Shown in pieces: positions 27,688 to 36,054 of a stretch of 64,000 nucleotides of DNA. Every line of letters begins with the position of its first letter. The first letter of the stretch is position 1. The translations under genes and the position numbers were made by a program. Source of the DNA: Amycolatopsis arida (GTDB lineage: Bacteria > Actinomycetota > Actinomycetes > Mycobacteriales > Pseudonocardiaceae); the NCBI RefSeq assembly GCF_900115565.1, contig NZ_FOWW01000005.1, positions 124,001 through 188,000 of the forward strand, given 5' to 3'. The notes beneath the pieces are model-generated. The model saw only the letters and a program-made list of their open reading frames with translations, was not told the DNA's origin and searched no databases.

Positions 27688-28839
27688 TCACCGCGCGCGC
27701 CGCCGATGGGCCGCCCACGCCTTCGCGTACGCCTCCCGGTGCCGCTCGGCACTGGTGGCCCAGGAGAACTCCTTCGCCCTGCGCTGCGCGGCCGACGCCA
27801 GCACCGCCCGCCGGGAAGGGTCGGCGAGCAGCTCGGCCAGCGCGGCGGCCACGTCGCCGGCGCCCACCCCGCAGTAGGCCACCGCGTCGCCGCCGACCTC
27901 GGGCAGCGACAGCCGCCGGGTGGTGAGCACGCACGCCCCGCACGCCATCGCCTCCAGCACCGGGAGGCCGAACCCCTCCCCGAGGCTCGGGTAGGCCACC
28001 AGCTCGGCCCCGCCGAGGAACCCGGCGAGCGTGTCGAACGGCAGATACCCGGCGCGGATCACCCGCAGCCGGTGCGGCACGGCGTCGAGCGCCCTCTCCA
28101 CCTGCGTGTCCCACCCCGGCTGCCCGGCGAGCACCAGCGCCGGCGGGTCCGGCCGGCCGGCGACCGCCTTGGCGAAGCCGCGGATCAGCGCCGGCACGTT
28201 CTTCCGAGGCTCGAGCGCGCCGAGGAACGCCACGTACGGGGTGTCGCCGAGGCCGACCGCGGCGCGGGCGGCCCGCACCTCCTCCGGCGCCGGCGGGTGG
28301 AACCGTTCGGTGTCCACGCCGTGGTGGATGACCTCCAGCCGGGCCGGGTCGGTCCTGGTGACCCTGCCCAGCTCCCGCGCGGTCGCGGCGCTGGGTACGA
28401 CGCACAGTGTGGCCCTGCGCAGCGCGGTGACCGTCCAGGCCCGGAAGAACCGCGCCTTCACCCCGGCGTGCAGCACGGCGTCGGTGAAGAACGTCCCGTC
28501 GTGCAGGGTGACCACCGAGGCGGCGGGGCTGGCCAGCGGCATGGTGTAGTGCGGCGAGTGCACGACGTCCACGCCGAGCCGGCGGACCAGCATCGGCAGC
28601 GTGGTCTGCTCCCAGGTCAGCCGGGCGGTGCGGGTCGCGGTGGACTGCGCGGTCGGCAGCACCCGGGAGCGCGGCGCCAGCCGGCCGTACAGCTGCGCGT
28701 CCCGCGGCTGGCAGACGACCGTCGGCGGCGCGCCGTCCTGGTCGAGCGCGGCCACCAGGGAGTCCACGTAGCGGCCGACGCCGCCGCGGTCCGCCGGCAC
28801 GGCGGTCGCGTCGATCAGCACGTGTGGTTCGGCTGCCAC
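27688..28839 (-). CDS. Glycosyltransferase family 4
   Basis: A 383-residue GT-B transferase. N-terminal domain: VLIDATAVPADRGGVGRYVD; C-terminal nucleotide-sugar site: VAFLGALEPRKNVPALIRGF near residue 208 and the E-x7-E region SLGEGFGLPVLEAMACGACV near 298. It starts at GTG 28839 and is tightly linked to wbbL (19 bases) and the upstream GT4 (25 bases). It probably transfers a sugar in a surface-polysaccharide pathway; donor and acceptor are not readable. Confidence 0.9.
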   Translation of the reverse strand: MAAEPHVLIDATAVPADRGGVGRYVDSLVAALDQDGAPPTVVCQPRDAQLYGRLAPRSRVLPTAQSTATRTARLTWEQTTLPMLVRRLGVDVVHSPHYTMPLASPAASVVTLHDGTFFTDAVLHAGVKARFFRAWTVTALRRATLCVVPSAATARELGRVTRTDPARLEVIHHGVDTERFHPPAPEEVRAARAAVGLGDTPYVAFLGALEPRKNVPALIRGFAKAVAGRPDPPALVLAGQPGWDTQVERALDAVPHRLRVIRAGYLPFDTLAGFLGGAELVAYPSLGEGFGLPVLEAMACGACVLTTRRLSLPEVGGDAVAYCGVGAGDVAAALAELLADPSRRAVLASAAQRRAKEFSWATSAERHREAYAKAWAAHRRRAR

Positions 28840-28864
28840 CCGAGCAGGGTACGACCGATCGGGT

Positions 28865-30007
28865 TCACGAGGGTCGGGAACCGGCAAACTGGTGCAGGGC
28901 CCAAATCCGCTCGGCCGCGCCGCGCCAGGAGAACTCCGCGGCCCGTGCCCGCCCCGCGGTGACCAGCCGTCCGGCCAACTCGGGCGAGCCGAGCACCGCC
29001 CGCAGCGCGCCGGCCAGCGCGGCCGGGTCCCGCCGGGGCACCACCACCCCCGCGCCGCCGGCCACCTCGACCAGCGCCGGCGCGTCCGAGTGCACCACCG
29101 GCACCCCGCACGCCATCGCCTCCAGCAGCGGGAGGCCGAACCCCTCGGCGAGGCTGGGCACCGCCAGCACGCTCGCCCCGCGCAGCACGTGGGCCAGCAC
29201 CGCGTCGGGCACCCCGCCGAGCACCCGCAGGTCGGCCAGCCCGTGCTCGGCGGCCAGCGCCACCGGGTCGAGCCCGCCCCAGCCGGGCTGGCCGGCCAGC
29301 ACCAGCGCAACGCCATCGAGCCGGCTCACCGCGTCGACGAGCACGTCGACCCCCTTGCGTGGCTCGAGGGTGCCGACGAACAGGACGTACCGGTCGGGCA
29401 GCGGCTCCGGGGGCGGCTCGGGCGCCGGCAGGTCGGCGACGCCGTGCCCGATCACGTGCACCGGCACCGGTCCGGGGGCGTGCCGAGCCAGGTCGTCGGC
29501 CACCGCCCTGGTGGGCACCACCACGGCGCCGGCCCGCCGGGTGGCGCGAGTGACCATCGCGCGGTGCCAGGCCGCCCCACGCCGGGTCAGCGTCTCCGGG
29601 TGGGTCCACGGCACGGTGTCGTGCACGGTGACGGCGAGACTGTGCCTGCCCCACTGCCTGCCCCACTGCCTGCCCCACTGCCCGCCCCACCGGGCGCGGG
29701 CGGGGCGCGGCGGGGCCAGCGGGGTGGGCGCGTGCACGGCGTCGCCGCCCGGCCACAGCGGCAGGCCGGCCTGCCACGCGGCGACCAGCGCGCGGGGCGG
29801 CAGCGGCAGCATCCGCGGCCCGCGCACGCCGGGGATCCGGGCCGGCTCGACATCGGCCCTGCGGGCGACGGCGCTCGCGACCGTCCAGCCCGGTGGCGCG
29901 GTCACGGCCAGCGCGCGGAGCAGCTCGGCGGTGTAGCGGCCGGTGCCGCCGGGCACCGGCGCCAGGAGCTGCTCGGCGATCACCACGAGTTCCGGCACGC
30001 GGGCCAT
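28865..30007 (-). CDS. Glycosyltransferase family 4 with in-frame QWGR repeat
   Basis: A 380-residue GT-B enzyme: VVIAEQLLAPVPGGTGRYTA at the N-terminus, VLFVGTLEPRKGVDVLVDAV near residue 218, and PSLAEGFGLPLLEAMACGVP near 298. Between the N-domain core and the VTVHDTVPW segment, a 12-base unit occurs four times and encodes WGGQWGRQWGRQWGR (29645-29692). ATG 30007 is 54 bases from the divergent GT2 gene start. Co-transcribed with the following GT4 and wbbL. The repeat lies in a loop and should not break the fold. Confidence 0.88.
   Translation of the reverse strand: MARVPELVVIAEQLLAPVPGGTGRYTAELLRALAVTAPPGWTVASAVARRADVEPARIPGVRGPRMLPLPPRALVAAWQAGLPLWPGGDAVHAPTPLAPPRPARARWGGQWGRQWGRQWGRHSLAVTVHDTVPWTHPETLTRRGAAWHRAMVTRATRRAGAVVVPTRAVADDLARHAPGPVPVHVIGHGVADLPAPEPPPEPLPDRYVLFVGTLEPRKGVDVLVDAVSRLDGVALVLAGQPGWGGLDPVALAAEHGLADLRVLGGVPDAVLAHVLRGASVLAVPSLAEGFGLPLLEAMACGVPVVHSDAPALVEVAGGAGVVVPRRDPAALAGALRAVLGSPELAGRLVTAGRARAAEFSWRGAAERIWALHQFAGSRPS
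29645..29692 (-). repeat. 12-base in-gene minisatellite (QWGR)n
   Basis: Three perfect copies of CCTGCCCCACTG (29645-29680) and one near copy, entirely inside the GT4 frame. The multiple-of-three unit keeps the frame when copy number changes. Confidence 0.85.
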
Positions 30008-30061
30008 TGTGCGCCGTGCCGTTCGGTCCCGGGTGACTGCCGGCCCAGTAGGCTGCTCGCC

Positions 30062-31201
30062 GTGCCCGGGGCCGTCTCCACCACCGTCGTGGTCGTGACC
30101 TGGCGCGGCGCCGACCACGTCACCGCCTGCCTGGACGCGCTGGCCGCCCAGGACCGGCCGCACGCCACGCTGGTGGTGGACAACGCGTCGCGGGACGGCA
30201 CCGCCGCGCTGCTGGCCGCGCACCCCAGCGCCCCGACCGTGCTGCGGCTGGACCGCAACGTGGGCTACGCCGGCGCGCTGGCCGCGGCACTGGCCCGTGT
30301 GGACACCCCGTATCTGGCGTGGCTGAACGACGACGCGGCGCCGGCGCCCGGGTGGCTGGCCGCGCTGGAGAACGCGCTGCGGCCGGGGGTGGCGGCGGTG
30401 GCCTCCCGGCTGGAGCACCCGGACGGCACGATGCAGTCCGCCGGCGTGCGGCTCACCCGCGACGGCCACGGCGCGGACATCACCGCCGAAGCACTCCCTA
30501 CCGCTGAGGCGGCATCCAACACCGCCGAAGCACTCCCTCCCGCTGAGGCGGCATCCAACACCGCCGAAGCACTCCCTACCGCTGAGGCGGCAACCAACAC
30601 CGCCGAAGCACTCCCTCCCGCCGAGGCGGCAACCAACACCACCCAAGCGTTCCCTCTCCCTGAGGCTGCGTCCGGCACCGCCGGGAACCCGGAGCCGTTC
30701 GGGTTCTGCGGTGGGGCGGCGCTGCTGCGCACCGACGTGCTGCGGGCCGTCGGCGGGGTTCCGGCCGCGTTCTTCTGCTACTACGAGGACACCGACACCG
30801 CGTGGCGGCTGCGGCTGGCCGGACACCGGGTCGTCCTGGCGCCGGCGGCGCGGGTGCGGCACCTGCACGGCGCGTCCACCCGGCCCGGCTCGACCGGCTT
30901 CCACCGCTGGAACGAGCGCAACCGGCTGCTCATGCTGCTGCGCTGCGCGCCGGCCGAGGTGGCGCTGCGCGAGCTGGCCCGGTTCGCCGCCATCACCGCC
31001 GCACTGCCACTGCGTCGGACACTGCCCCGGACACCGCGCCGGGCGGTGCCGGACGCGGCCAACTTCCGGGTCGGGTTGCGCTGCCGGGTGCTGGTCGAGG
31101 TGCTGGGCAGGCTTCCGGCGTCCCTGCGGCAGCGGCGAGCCATCGGCCGGCGGGCCACGGCGGGTCGACGCGCGGTCTGGCGGACCTGGGCCGGCCGCTA
31201 G
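30062..31201 (+). CDS. GT2 glycosyltransferase with 13-residue tandem repeats
   Basis: A 379-residue GT-A transferase: STTVVVVTWRGADHVTACLD at the N-terminus, VVDNASRDGTAALL near residue 40, LAWLNDDAAPAPGWLAALEN near 84 (DXD equivalent NDD), and GFCGGAALLRTDVLRAVGG near 213, then FCYYEDTDTAWRLRLAGHRV. Between SAGVRLTRDGHGADI and the GFCGG core, residues about 141-205 are five 39-base repeats not expected in the family, probably a surface loop. GTG 30062. Basic C-terminus (RRTLPRTPRRAVP). Divergent from the GT4-GT4-wbbL operon. Confidence 0.88.
   Translation: MPGAVSTTVVVVTWRGADHVTACLDALAAQDRPHATLVVDNASRDGTAALLAAHPSAPTVLRLDRNVGYAGALAAALARVDTPYLAWLNDDAAPAPGWLAALENALRPGVAAVASRLEHPDGTMQSAGVRLTRDGHGADITAEALPTAEAASNTAEALPPAEAASNTAEALPTAEAATNTAEALPPAEAATNTTQAFPLPEAASGTAGNPEPFGFCGGAALLRTDVLRAVGGVPAAFFCYYEDTDTAWRLRLAGHRVVLAPAARVRHLHGASTRPGSTGFHRWNERNRLLMLLRCAPAEVALRELARFAAITAALPLRRTLPRTPRRAVPDAANFRVGLRCRVLVEVLGRLPASLRQRRAIGRRATAGRRAVWRTWAGR
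30482..30676 (+). repeat. 39-base in-frame minisatellite, 4 copies plus one degenerate
   Basis: Units at 30482, 30521, 30560, 30599 and a diverged one at 30638 each encode 13 residues. The first four read TAEALPTAEAASN, TAEALPPAEAASN, TAEALPTAEAATN and TAEALPPAEAATN; the fifth is TTQAFPLPEAASG. Substitutions alternate T/P at position 7 and shift S to T at position 12, suggesting duplication of a two-unit block. Confidence 0.95.
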
Positions 31202-31266
31202 GCTGCACGTCTCGAACGGCGCTCGAGGGTGGACGGCGCTCGGGAGTGCGCGGGAAGGAGCACGGG

Positions 31267-33783
31267 TTGGTCCAGGGGGAGACCGCACGGCCGCTGGTGT
31301 CGGTGATCGTGGTGAACTTCCGCGGCGCCGAGGACACGATCACCTGCCTGCGCGCGCTCCGCGACGAGCTCGCCTACCCGAACGTGCAGCTGAGTTGCGT
31401 GGACAACACCCCTGGCGGTGACGACGCGCGCCGGATCCGCGCCGCGGTCCCCGAGGTGGAGCTGGTGGAGGCGGGCGAGAACCTCGGCTTCGCCGGCGGC
31501 TGCAACCTCGGCGCCCGGCACGCCCGCGGCACCGTGCTGGCCTTCCTGAACAACGACGCCCGCCCGCACCCGGAGTGGGCCAGCGCCGCGGTGGCCGAGC
31601 TGCGAGCCGACCCGACGGTCGCCGCGGTGGCCAGCAAGGTGGTCGACTGGGCGGGCGAGGCCGCCGACTTCGTCGACGCCGGGCTCACCTGGTTCGGCAT
31701 GGGCTACAAGCGGCACGCCGGCACGCCGCTGGCCGACCTGCCGGCGGCCGAGCACGAGATCGCCAAGGACGTGCTGTTCGGCACCGGGTCGGCGCTGTTC
31801 GTGCGGGCCGCGGTGTTCGCCGAGCTCGGCGGCTTCGACGAGCGGTTCTTCATGTTCTACGAGGACGTGGACCTCGGCTGGCGGCTGAACCTGCGCGGCT
31901 GGCGGGTGCGATACGTGCCGGAGTCGGTCGCCTTCCACCGGCACCACGCCACCATGGCGCGGGTCGACACCGCGGACACCGGCAGGGAGACGTTCCTGCT
32001 GGAACGCAACGCGTTGGCCGCGCTGTACAAGAACCTCGCCGACGAGACGCTGGCCCGCGCGCTGCCGGCCGCGCTCGCGCTCGCCGTGCGCAGGGCCACC
32101 GCCCGCGGCGAGCTGGACCCCACCCATCTGGACCTCCGGAAGGCGACCGCCCCGGAGACCGACCCCGTGCCGGTGCCCCGGCCCGCGCTGGCCGGGCTGC
32201 TGGCCATCGACCAGTTCGTGGAGCTGTTGCCGGAGCTGGCCGAGGCCCGCGCGGTCGAGCAGGCCGCGCGCGTCCGCACCGACGCCGATCTGGTGCCGCT
32301 GCTGCGCAAGGCGCTCGAGCCGGCGTACCCGCTGCCGCGCTACCTCGCCGCGCACGACGTCCTCGTCGAGGCGTTCGGCCTCGATCGCGACTTCGGGCGG
32401 CGGCGCAGGGTGCTGGTGCTCACCGGCGACGCCATCACCGAGCGGATGGCCGGCCCAGCGATCCGGGCGTGGAACATCGCCTCGGTGCTGGCCGGCGAGC
32501 ACGACGTGCGGCTGGTGACGGTGAACCCGCTGGCCGACCCGCCACCGGCGCCGTTCCCGGTCGGCGCCGCCCGCCGCCGCGACCTGGCCGAGCCGATCAC
32601 CTGGGCCGACATCGTGATCCTGCAGGGCCACGTCCTGGAGATGGCGCCGGCGCTCAAGCGCGAGCACGCGCACAAGATCGTCGTCTGCGACCTGTACGAC
32701 CCGATGCACCTGGAGCTGCTCGAGCAGAGCAGGGACACCCCGGACGACCGGAGGGCCGCCGACCTCGCCGGGGTCACCAAGGTGCTCGACGCGCAGCTGG
32801 AGCGCGGCGACTTCTTCCTGTGCGCCTCCGAGCGGCAGCGACACCTCTGGCTCGGCCACCTCGCCGCGCTCGGCCGGCTCTCCCCCCGGCTCTACGACGC
32901 CGACCCGACCACCCGCTCGCTGCTCGCGGTGGTGCCGTTCGGCCTGCCGGCGCAGCCGCCGCGGCGCACCGGGCCCGGGCTGCGCGCCACGCTGCCCGGC
33001 ATCGCCGACACCGACCACGTGGTGCTCTGGGCGGGCGGCGTGTACAGCTGGTTCGACCCGCTGACCCTGGTCCGCGCGGTCGACGCGCTGCGCCGGCGGC
33101 GCGGCGACCTGCGGCTGGTGTTCCTCGGCATGCGCCACCCCAACCCGGAGGTGGCCGAGATGGACATCGGCACCAGGACGATGCGGCTGGCCGACTCGCT
33201 CGGGCTCACCGGCAAGCACGTGTTCTTCAACGAGCAGTGGGTGCCCTACGACGAGCGGCAGAACTGGCTGCTCGAAGCCGACTGCGGGGTCACCACGCAC
33301 TTCTCGCACGTGGAGACCACGTTCGCGTTCCGCACGCGGGTGCTGGACTACCTGTGGGCCGGGCTGCCGATCGTCACCACCGACGGCGACGCGCTCGCCG
33401 ACCTGGTCCGCACCGAGGAGCTCGGTGTGGTGGTGCCGGCGGAGGATCCGGACGCGCTCGCCGCCGCGCTGGAGCGGGTGCTCTACGACGCCGAGTTCGC
33501 CGCGGCCTGCCGGGCACGGATCGAGGCGGTGGCGCGGCGGTTCACCTGGCCGCGGGTGCTGGCGCCGCTGGTGGAGTTCTGCCGCGACCCGCGGCCGGCC
33601 GCCGACCGGTTGCCCGGCGCCGGCGACCTCACCGCCGAGGAGCCGGTGCGCGGGGTGCGGCTGCTCCGCAGGGACCTCGCGCTGGTGCGTGAGTACCTGG
33701 CCGAAGGGGGACCGCGCGAGCTGGCCCGCAGGGCGGCCGGCCGGGTGCTGCGGCTGGCCAGGGGCGGACGCGGCGGGACGTGA
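31267..33783 (+). CDS. Bifunctional glycosyltransferase: GT2 domain fused to GT4 domain
   Basis: An 838-residue protein. Residues 1-300 form a GT2 (GT-A) domain: VSVIVVNFRGAEDTITCLRA, LVEAGENLGFAGGCNLGARH, VLAFLNNDARPHPEWASAAV, FFMFYEDVDLGWRLNLRGW. A linker of about 80 residues is followed by a GT-B/GT4-like domain (380-790): RRVLVLTGDAITERMAGPAI, VVLWAGGVYSWFDPLTLVRA near 582, FAFRTRVLDYLWAGLPIVTT near 682. TTG 31267 is preferred because AAGGAG is 7 bases upstream; a GTG at 31246 is the alternative. It probably builds a repeating or disaccharide unit of a cell-surface glycan. Coupled to the next GT4 by GTGA overlap. Confidence 0.9.
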   Translation: MVQGETARPLVSVIVVNFRGAEDTITCLRALRDELAYPNVQLSCVDNTPGGDDARRIRAAVPEVELVEAGENLGFAGGCNLGARHARGTVLAFLNNDARPHPEWASAAVAELRADPTVAAVASKVVDWAGEAADFVDAGLTWFGMGYKRHAGTPLADLPAAEHEIAKDVLFGTGSALFVRAAVFAELGGFDERFFMFYEDVDLGWRLNLRGWRVRYVPESVAFHRHHATMARVDTADTGRETFLLERNALAALYKNLADETLARALPAALALAVRRATARGELDPTHLDLRKATAPETDPVPVPRPALAGLLAIDQFVELLPELAEARAVEQAARVRTDADLVPLLRKALEPAYPLPRYLAAHDVLVEAFGLDRDFGRRRRVLVLTGDAITERMAGPAIRAWNIASVLAGEHDVRLVTVNPLADPPPAPFPVGAARRRDLAEPITWADIVILQGHVLEMAPALKREHAHKIVVCDLYDPMHLELLEQSRDTPDDRRAADLAGVTKVLDAQLERGDFFLCASERQRHLWLGHLAALGRLSPRLYDADPTTRSLLAVVPFGLPAQPPRRTGPGLRATLPGIADTDHVVLWAGGVYSWFDPLTLVRAVDALRRRRGDLRLVFLGMRHPNPEVAEMDIGTRTMRLADSLGLTGKHVFFNEQWVPYDERQNWLLEADCGVTTHFSHVETTFAFRTRVLDYLWAGLPIVTTDGDALADLVRTEELGVVVPAEDPDALAAALERVLYDAEFAAACRARIEAVARRFTWPRVLAPLVEFCRDPRPAADRLPGAGDLTAEEPVRGVRLLRRDLALVREYLAEGGPRELARRAAGRVLRLARGGRGGT

Positions 33784-34874
33784 GCGCGGTGGAATCCCGT
33801 CCGCTGCGGGTGTTGCTCGACGGCACTCCCCTGCTCGGAGCGCGCACCGGGGTCGGCCGTTACACCGCGTCGCTGTCCGAGGAGCTGGCCTCGCTGTCCG
33901 GAGTGGACACCCGTGCGGTGGCGTTCACCCTGCGCGGCTGGCGCCGGCTGCGCACGGTGCTGCCGCACGGGGTGCGGGCCAGGGGGATTCCGGTGGCGGC
34001 GCGACTGTTGCGGGCGTGCTGGCTGCGCGGCGAGTTCCCTCCGGTGGAGCTGTTCGCCGGGCGGACCGACATCGTGCACGGCACGAACTTCGTGCTGCCC
34101 GGCACGCTGCGCGCCGCGGGCGTGCTGACCATCCACGACCTCGCCTTCCTCGACGCGCCGCACGAGCTGCCGCCGAGCGACCGGGAGCTGCCCCGGCTGG
34201 TGCGCCGCGGCGCCGCGCGGGCCGACGTGGTGTGCACGCCGACCGCGGCGGTGGCCGACGCGGTGGCCGAGCGGTTGGACGTGGACCGGGACAAGATCGT
34301 GGTGACCCCGCTCGGCGTCGACCCGGCGTGGTTCACCGGCAGGGCACCGAACGACGACCTGCGCCGGCGGCTCGAGCTGCCCCGGGGGTACCTGCTCTTC
34401 GTCGGGGCCGGTGGGCCGCGCAAGGGGTTGGACTGGTTGACCCAGGCGCACGGGACCGCGCCGGAGCTGCCGCCGCTGGTGTTCGCCGGGCCCGGCCCGC
34501 ACCCGGCCACGGCGCGAAGCCACCACCTCGGCTACCTGTCCGATGTGGAGCTCCGCAGCGTGGTGGCCGGGGCGGCCGCGCTGGTGCTGCCGTCCCGGGA
34601 CGAGGGCTTCGGCCTCCCGGTGTTGGAGGCCATGGCCTGCGACGTGCCGGTGGTGTGCTCGGACATCCCGGCACTGCGCGAGGTCTCCGGCGGGCAGGCG
34701 GCGCTGGTGCCCTACGGCGACGTGGACGGGTTGGCCGCGGCGATGCGGGCCGCGGTGGGCGACCCGCATGCCGCGTCGGCCTCGGCACGCCGGCGGGCGC
34801 ACGCCGCCGGCTACACCTGGCGCCGGTGCGCCGAGGCCACGATGGCGGCCTACCACCGAGCCGCCGCCCGCTGA
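33780..34874 (+). CDS. Glycosyltransferase family 4
   Basis: A 364-residue GT-B enzyme: VLLDGTPLLGARTGVGRYTA near residue 11, VLTIHDLAFLDAPHELPPSD near 118, GYLLFVGAGGPRKGLDWL near 202, and PSRDEGFGLPVLEAMACDVP near 272. GTG 33780 overlaps the upstream stop by four bases, so it is translated with the GT2-GT4 fusion. This three-gene plus-strand operon and the minus-strand wbbL operon form one surface-glycan locus. Confidence 0.9.
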   Translation: MSAVESRPLRVLLDGTPLLGARTGVGRYTASLSEELASLSGVDTRAVAFTLRGWRRLRTVLPHGVRARGIPVAARLLRACWLRGEFPPVELFAGRTDIVHGTNFVLPGTLRAAGVLTIHDLAFLDAPHELPPSDRELPRLVRRGAARADVVCTPTAAVADAVAERLDVDRDKIVVTPLGVDPAWFTGRAPNDDLRRRLELPRGYLLFVGAGGPRKGLDWLTQAHGTAPELPPLVFAGPGPHPATARSHHLGYLSDVELRSVVAGAAALVLPSRDEGFGLPVLEAMACDVPVVCSDIPALREVSGGQAALVPYGDVDGLAAAMRAAVGDPHAASASARRRAHAAGYTWRRCAEATMAAYHRAAAR

Positions 34875-34944
34875 ACCAGGCCGGTGGCGGGGCTGGCGAG
34901 GGGTCACCGGGACCCGAGGGGGTGGGACGGCCTGGCCGCCGCGA

Positions 34945-35934
34945 TCAGCCGGGGAAGCCGGCGAGGATCCGGGTGAACTCGTACTGGCCCTGCGCGATGC
35001 CGCTGCACGTCGGGGACACGCCGCCGCCGGCGCACGAGCCGTTGTCCCGGCCCACCGACCAGAACGCCAGCAGCCCGATCCGGTTGGCCCGCGCCCAGTC
35101 CACCAGCTGCCGGGCGTGCGACTGGGTGAAGATCTTGCCGTTGAAGTTGCGGCCGATCATCGGGGTCACGCCCAGTCGCCGCTTGAGCTCGGCGTCGCCG
35201 CGTCCCGGCCAGATCTGCCGCATCTGGTTCAGCGTGGCCTGTGCGGCCGCGATCACCGCGTCGCCCCAGTTCGCCCTGGACGAGCCGAACTCCATGGTCA
35301 TCGGGTTGACCAGCACGTCGACGCCGTGGGCGGCGGCGCTGCGCAGCACGGTGACCGAGTACGGGTCGACGCCGTAGTCGTCGCCCTGCACCCGCAGCGT
35401 GTAGGTGACCGTCGTCCCGCGCTCGGCCTGCAGCCGGGCCAGCGCGGTGTTGACCATGTCGTGCGGGATGGGCGCCTCGACGTCGACGTCGAGGTGGTTG
35501 GTGCCGACGGTGTCCAGGATCTTCCGGTACGCCGCGGTGAGCGACGCCGCGTCCCGGCAGTTGTGCTCGAGGTAGGGGCCGACCGCGCCGCCGGTGGCGA
35601 CGACCACCTGGCCGCCCATCGCCCTCAGCCCCCGGATGTCGTCGATGATCCGCGAGTCGGTGAGTGGGATGGTGCCGCCCCAGGACGGGTTGCAGCCGCT
35701 GTGGTCGCCGAGCACGAACGCGAGGGTGAAGACGCGGTGTCCCGTGACCCTCGCGACGTCCACAAGGGACGGTCGGGACATGGTGATGTCGATATAGGGC
35801 GCCGATGTCGGCGCCGGCGCCGCCGCGGTGAACGGATCGCCCTTCTGGTCCGCCGCCGCCGTGGTTGGGGCGCCGAGCACCGCCAGCGCCAGCGCGGCGG
35901 CGAGTACGCCGCTTCGGATCCGGCCGGTTCGCAT
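34945..35934 (-). CDS. Secreted GH18 chitinase-like protein
   Basis: A 329-residue secreted protein with a Sec signal peptide (about residues 1-28, ending PTTAAA). Catalytic-type motif: NHLDVDVEAP near residue 147, the D-x-x-D-x-D-x-E arrangement of family 18 with Glu as acid. PYIDITMSRPSLVDVARVTG opens the barrel and VNPMTMEFGSS fits strand 6. Family: actinomycete single-domain GH18 proteins; no carbohydrate-binding module is present. ATG 35934. A perfect dre-type palindrome lies 73 bases upstream, so DasR/N-acetylglucosamine control is likely. Confidence 0.85.
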   Translation of the reverse strand: MRTGRIRSGVLAAALALAVLGAPTTAAADQKGDPFTAAAPAPTSAPYIDITMSRPSLVDVARVTGHRVFTLAFVLGDHSGCNPSWGGTIPLTDSRIIDDIRGLRAMGGQVVVATGGAVGPYLEHNCRDAASLTAAYRKILDTVGTNHLDVDVEAPIPHDMVNTALARLQAERGTTVTYTLRVQGDDYGVDPYSVTVLRSAAAHGVDVLVNPMTMEFGSSRANWGDAVIAAAQATLNQMRQIWPGRGDAELKRRLGVTPMIGRNFNGKIFTQSHARQLVDWARANRIGLLAFWSVGRDNGSCAGGGVSPTCSGIAQGQYEFTRILAGFPG

Positions 35935-36006
35935 GGTCGACCACCTCGTCTCAGAAGTCGAGACCTGCAGGGAGTGGACGCCGGAGCGTCCCTCCCGGAG
36001 GGTAAG

Positions 36007-36018
36007 TGGTCTAGACCA
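36007..36018. promoter_or_regulatory. DasR-type (dre) operator TGGTCTAGACCA
   Basis: Perfect 12-base palindrome matching the core of the DasR recognition element (ACTGGTCTAGACCACT consensus) known from Streptomyces chitin and GlcNAc genes. It is centred about 78 bases before the GH18 start and after the rmlD stop. Flanks AAG/GAT keep the G-A part of the extended site. The DasR link is established for the family; binding here is inferred. Confidence 0.8.
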
Positions 36019-36054
36019 GATGTGCGTAGGGCCGGTCGTCGTGGGCCGTCCGGG

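Noticed and set aside
30482-30676. CRISPR-like regular repeats
   Set aside because: Units are contiguous, in frame with a glycosyltransferase and without variable spacers; no cas genes in the window.
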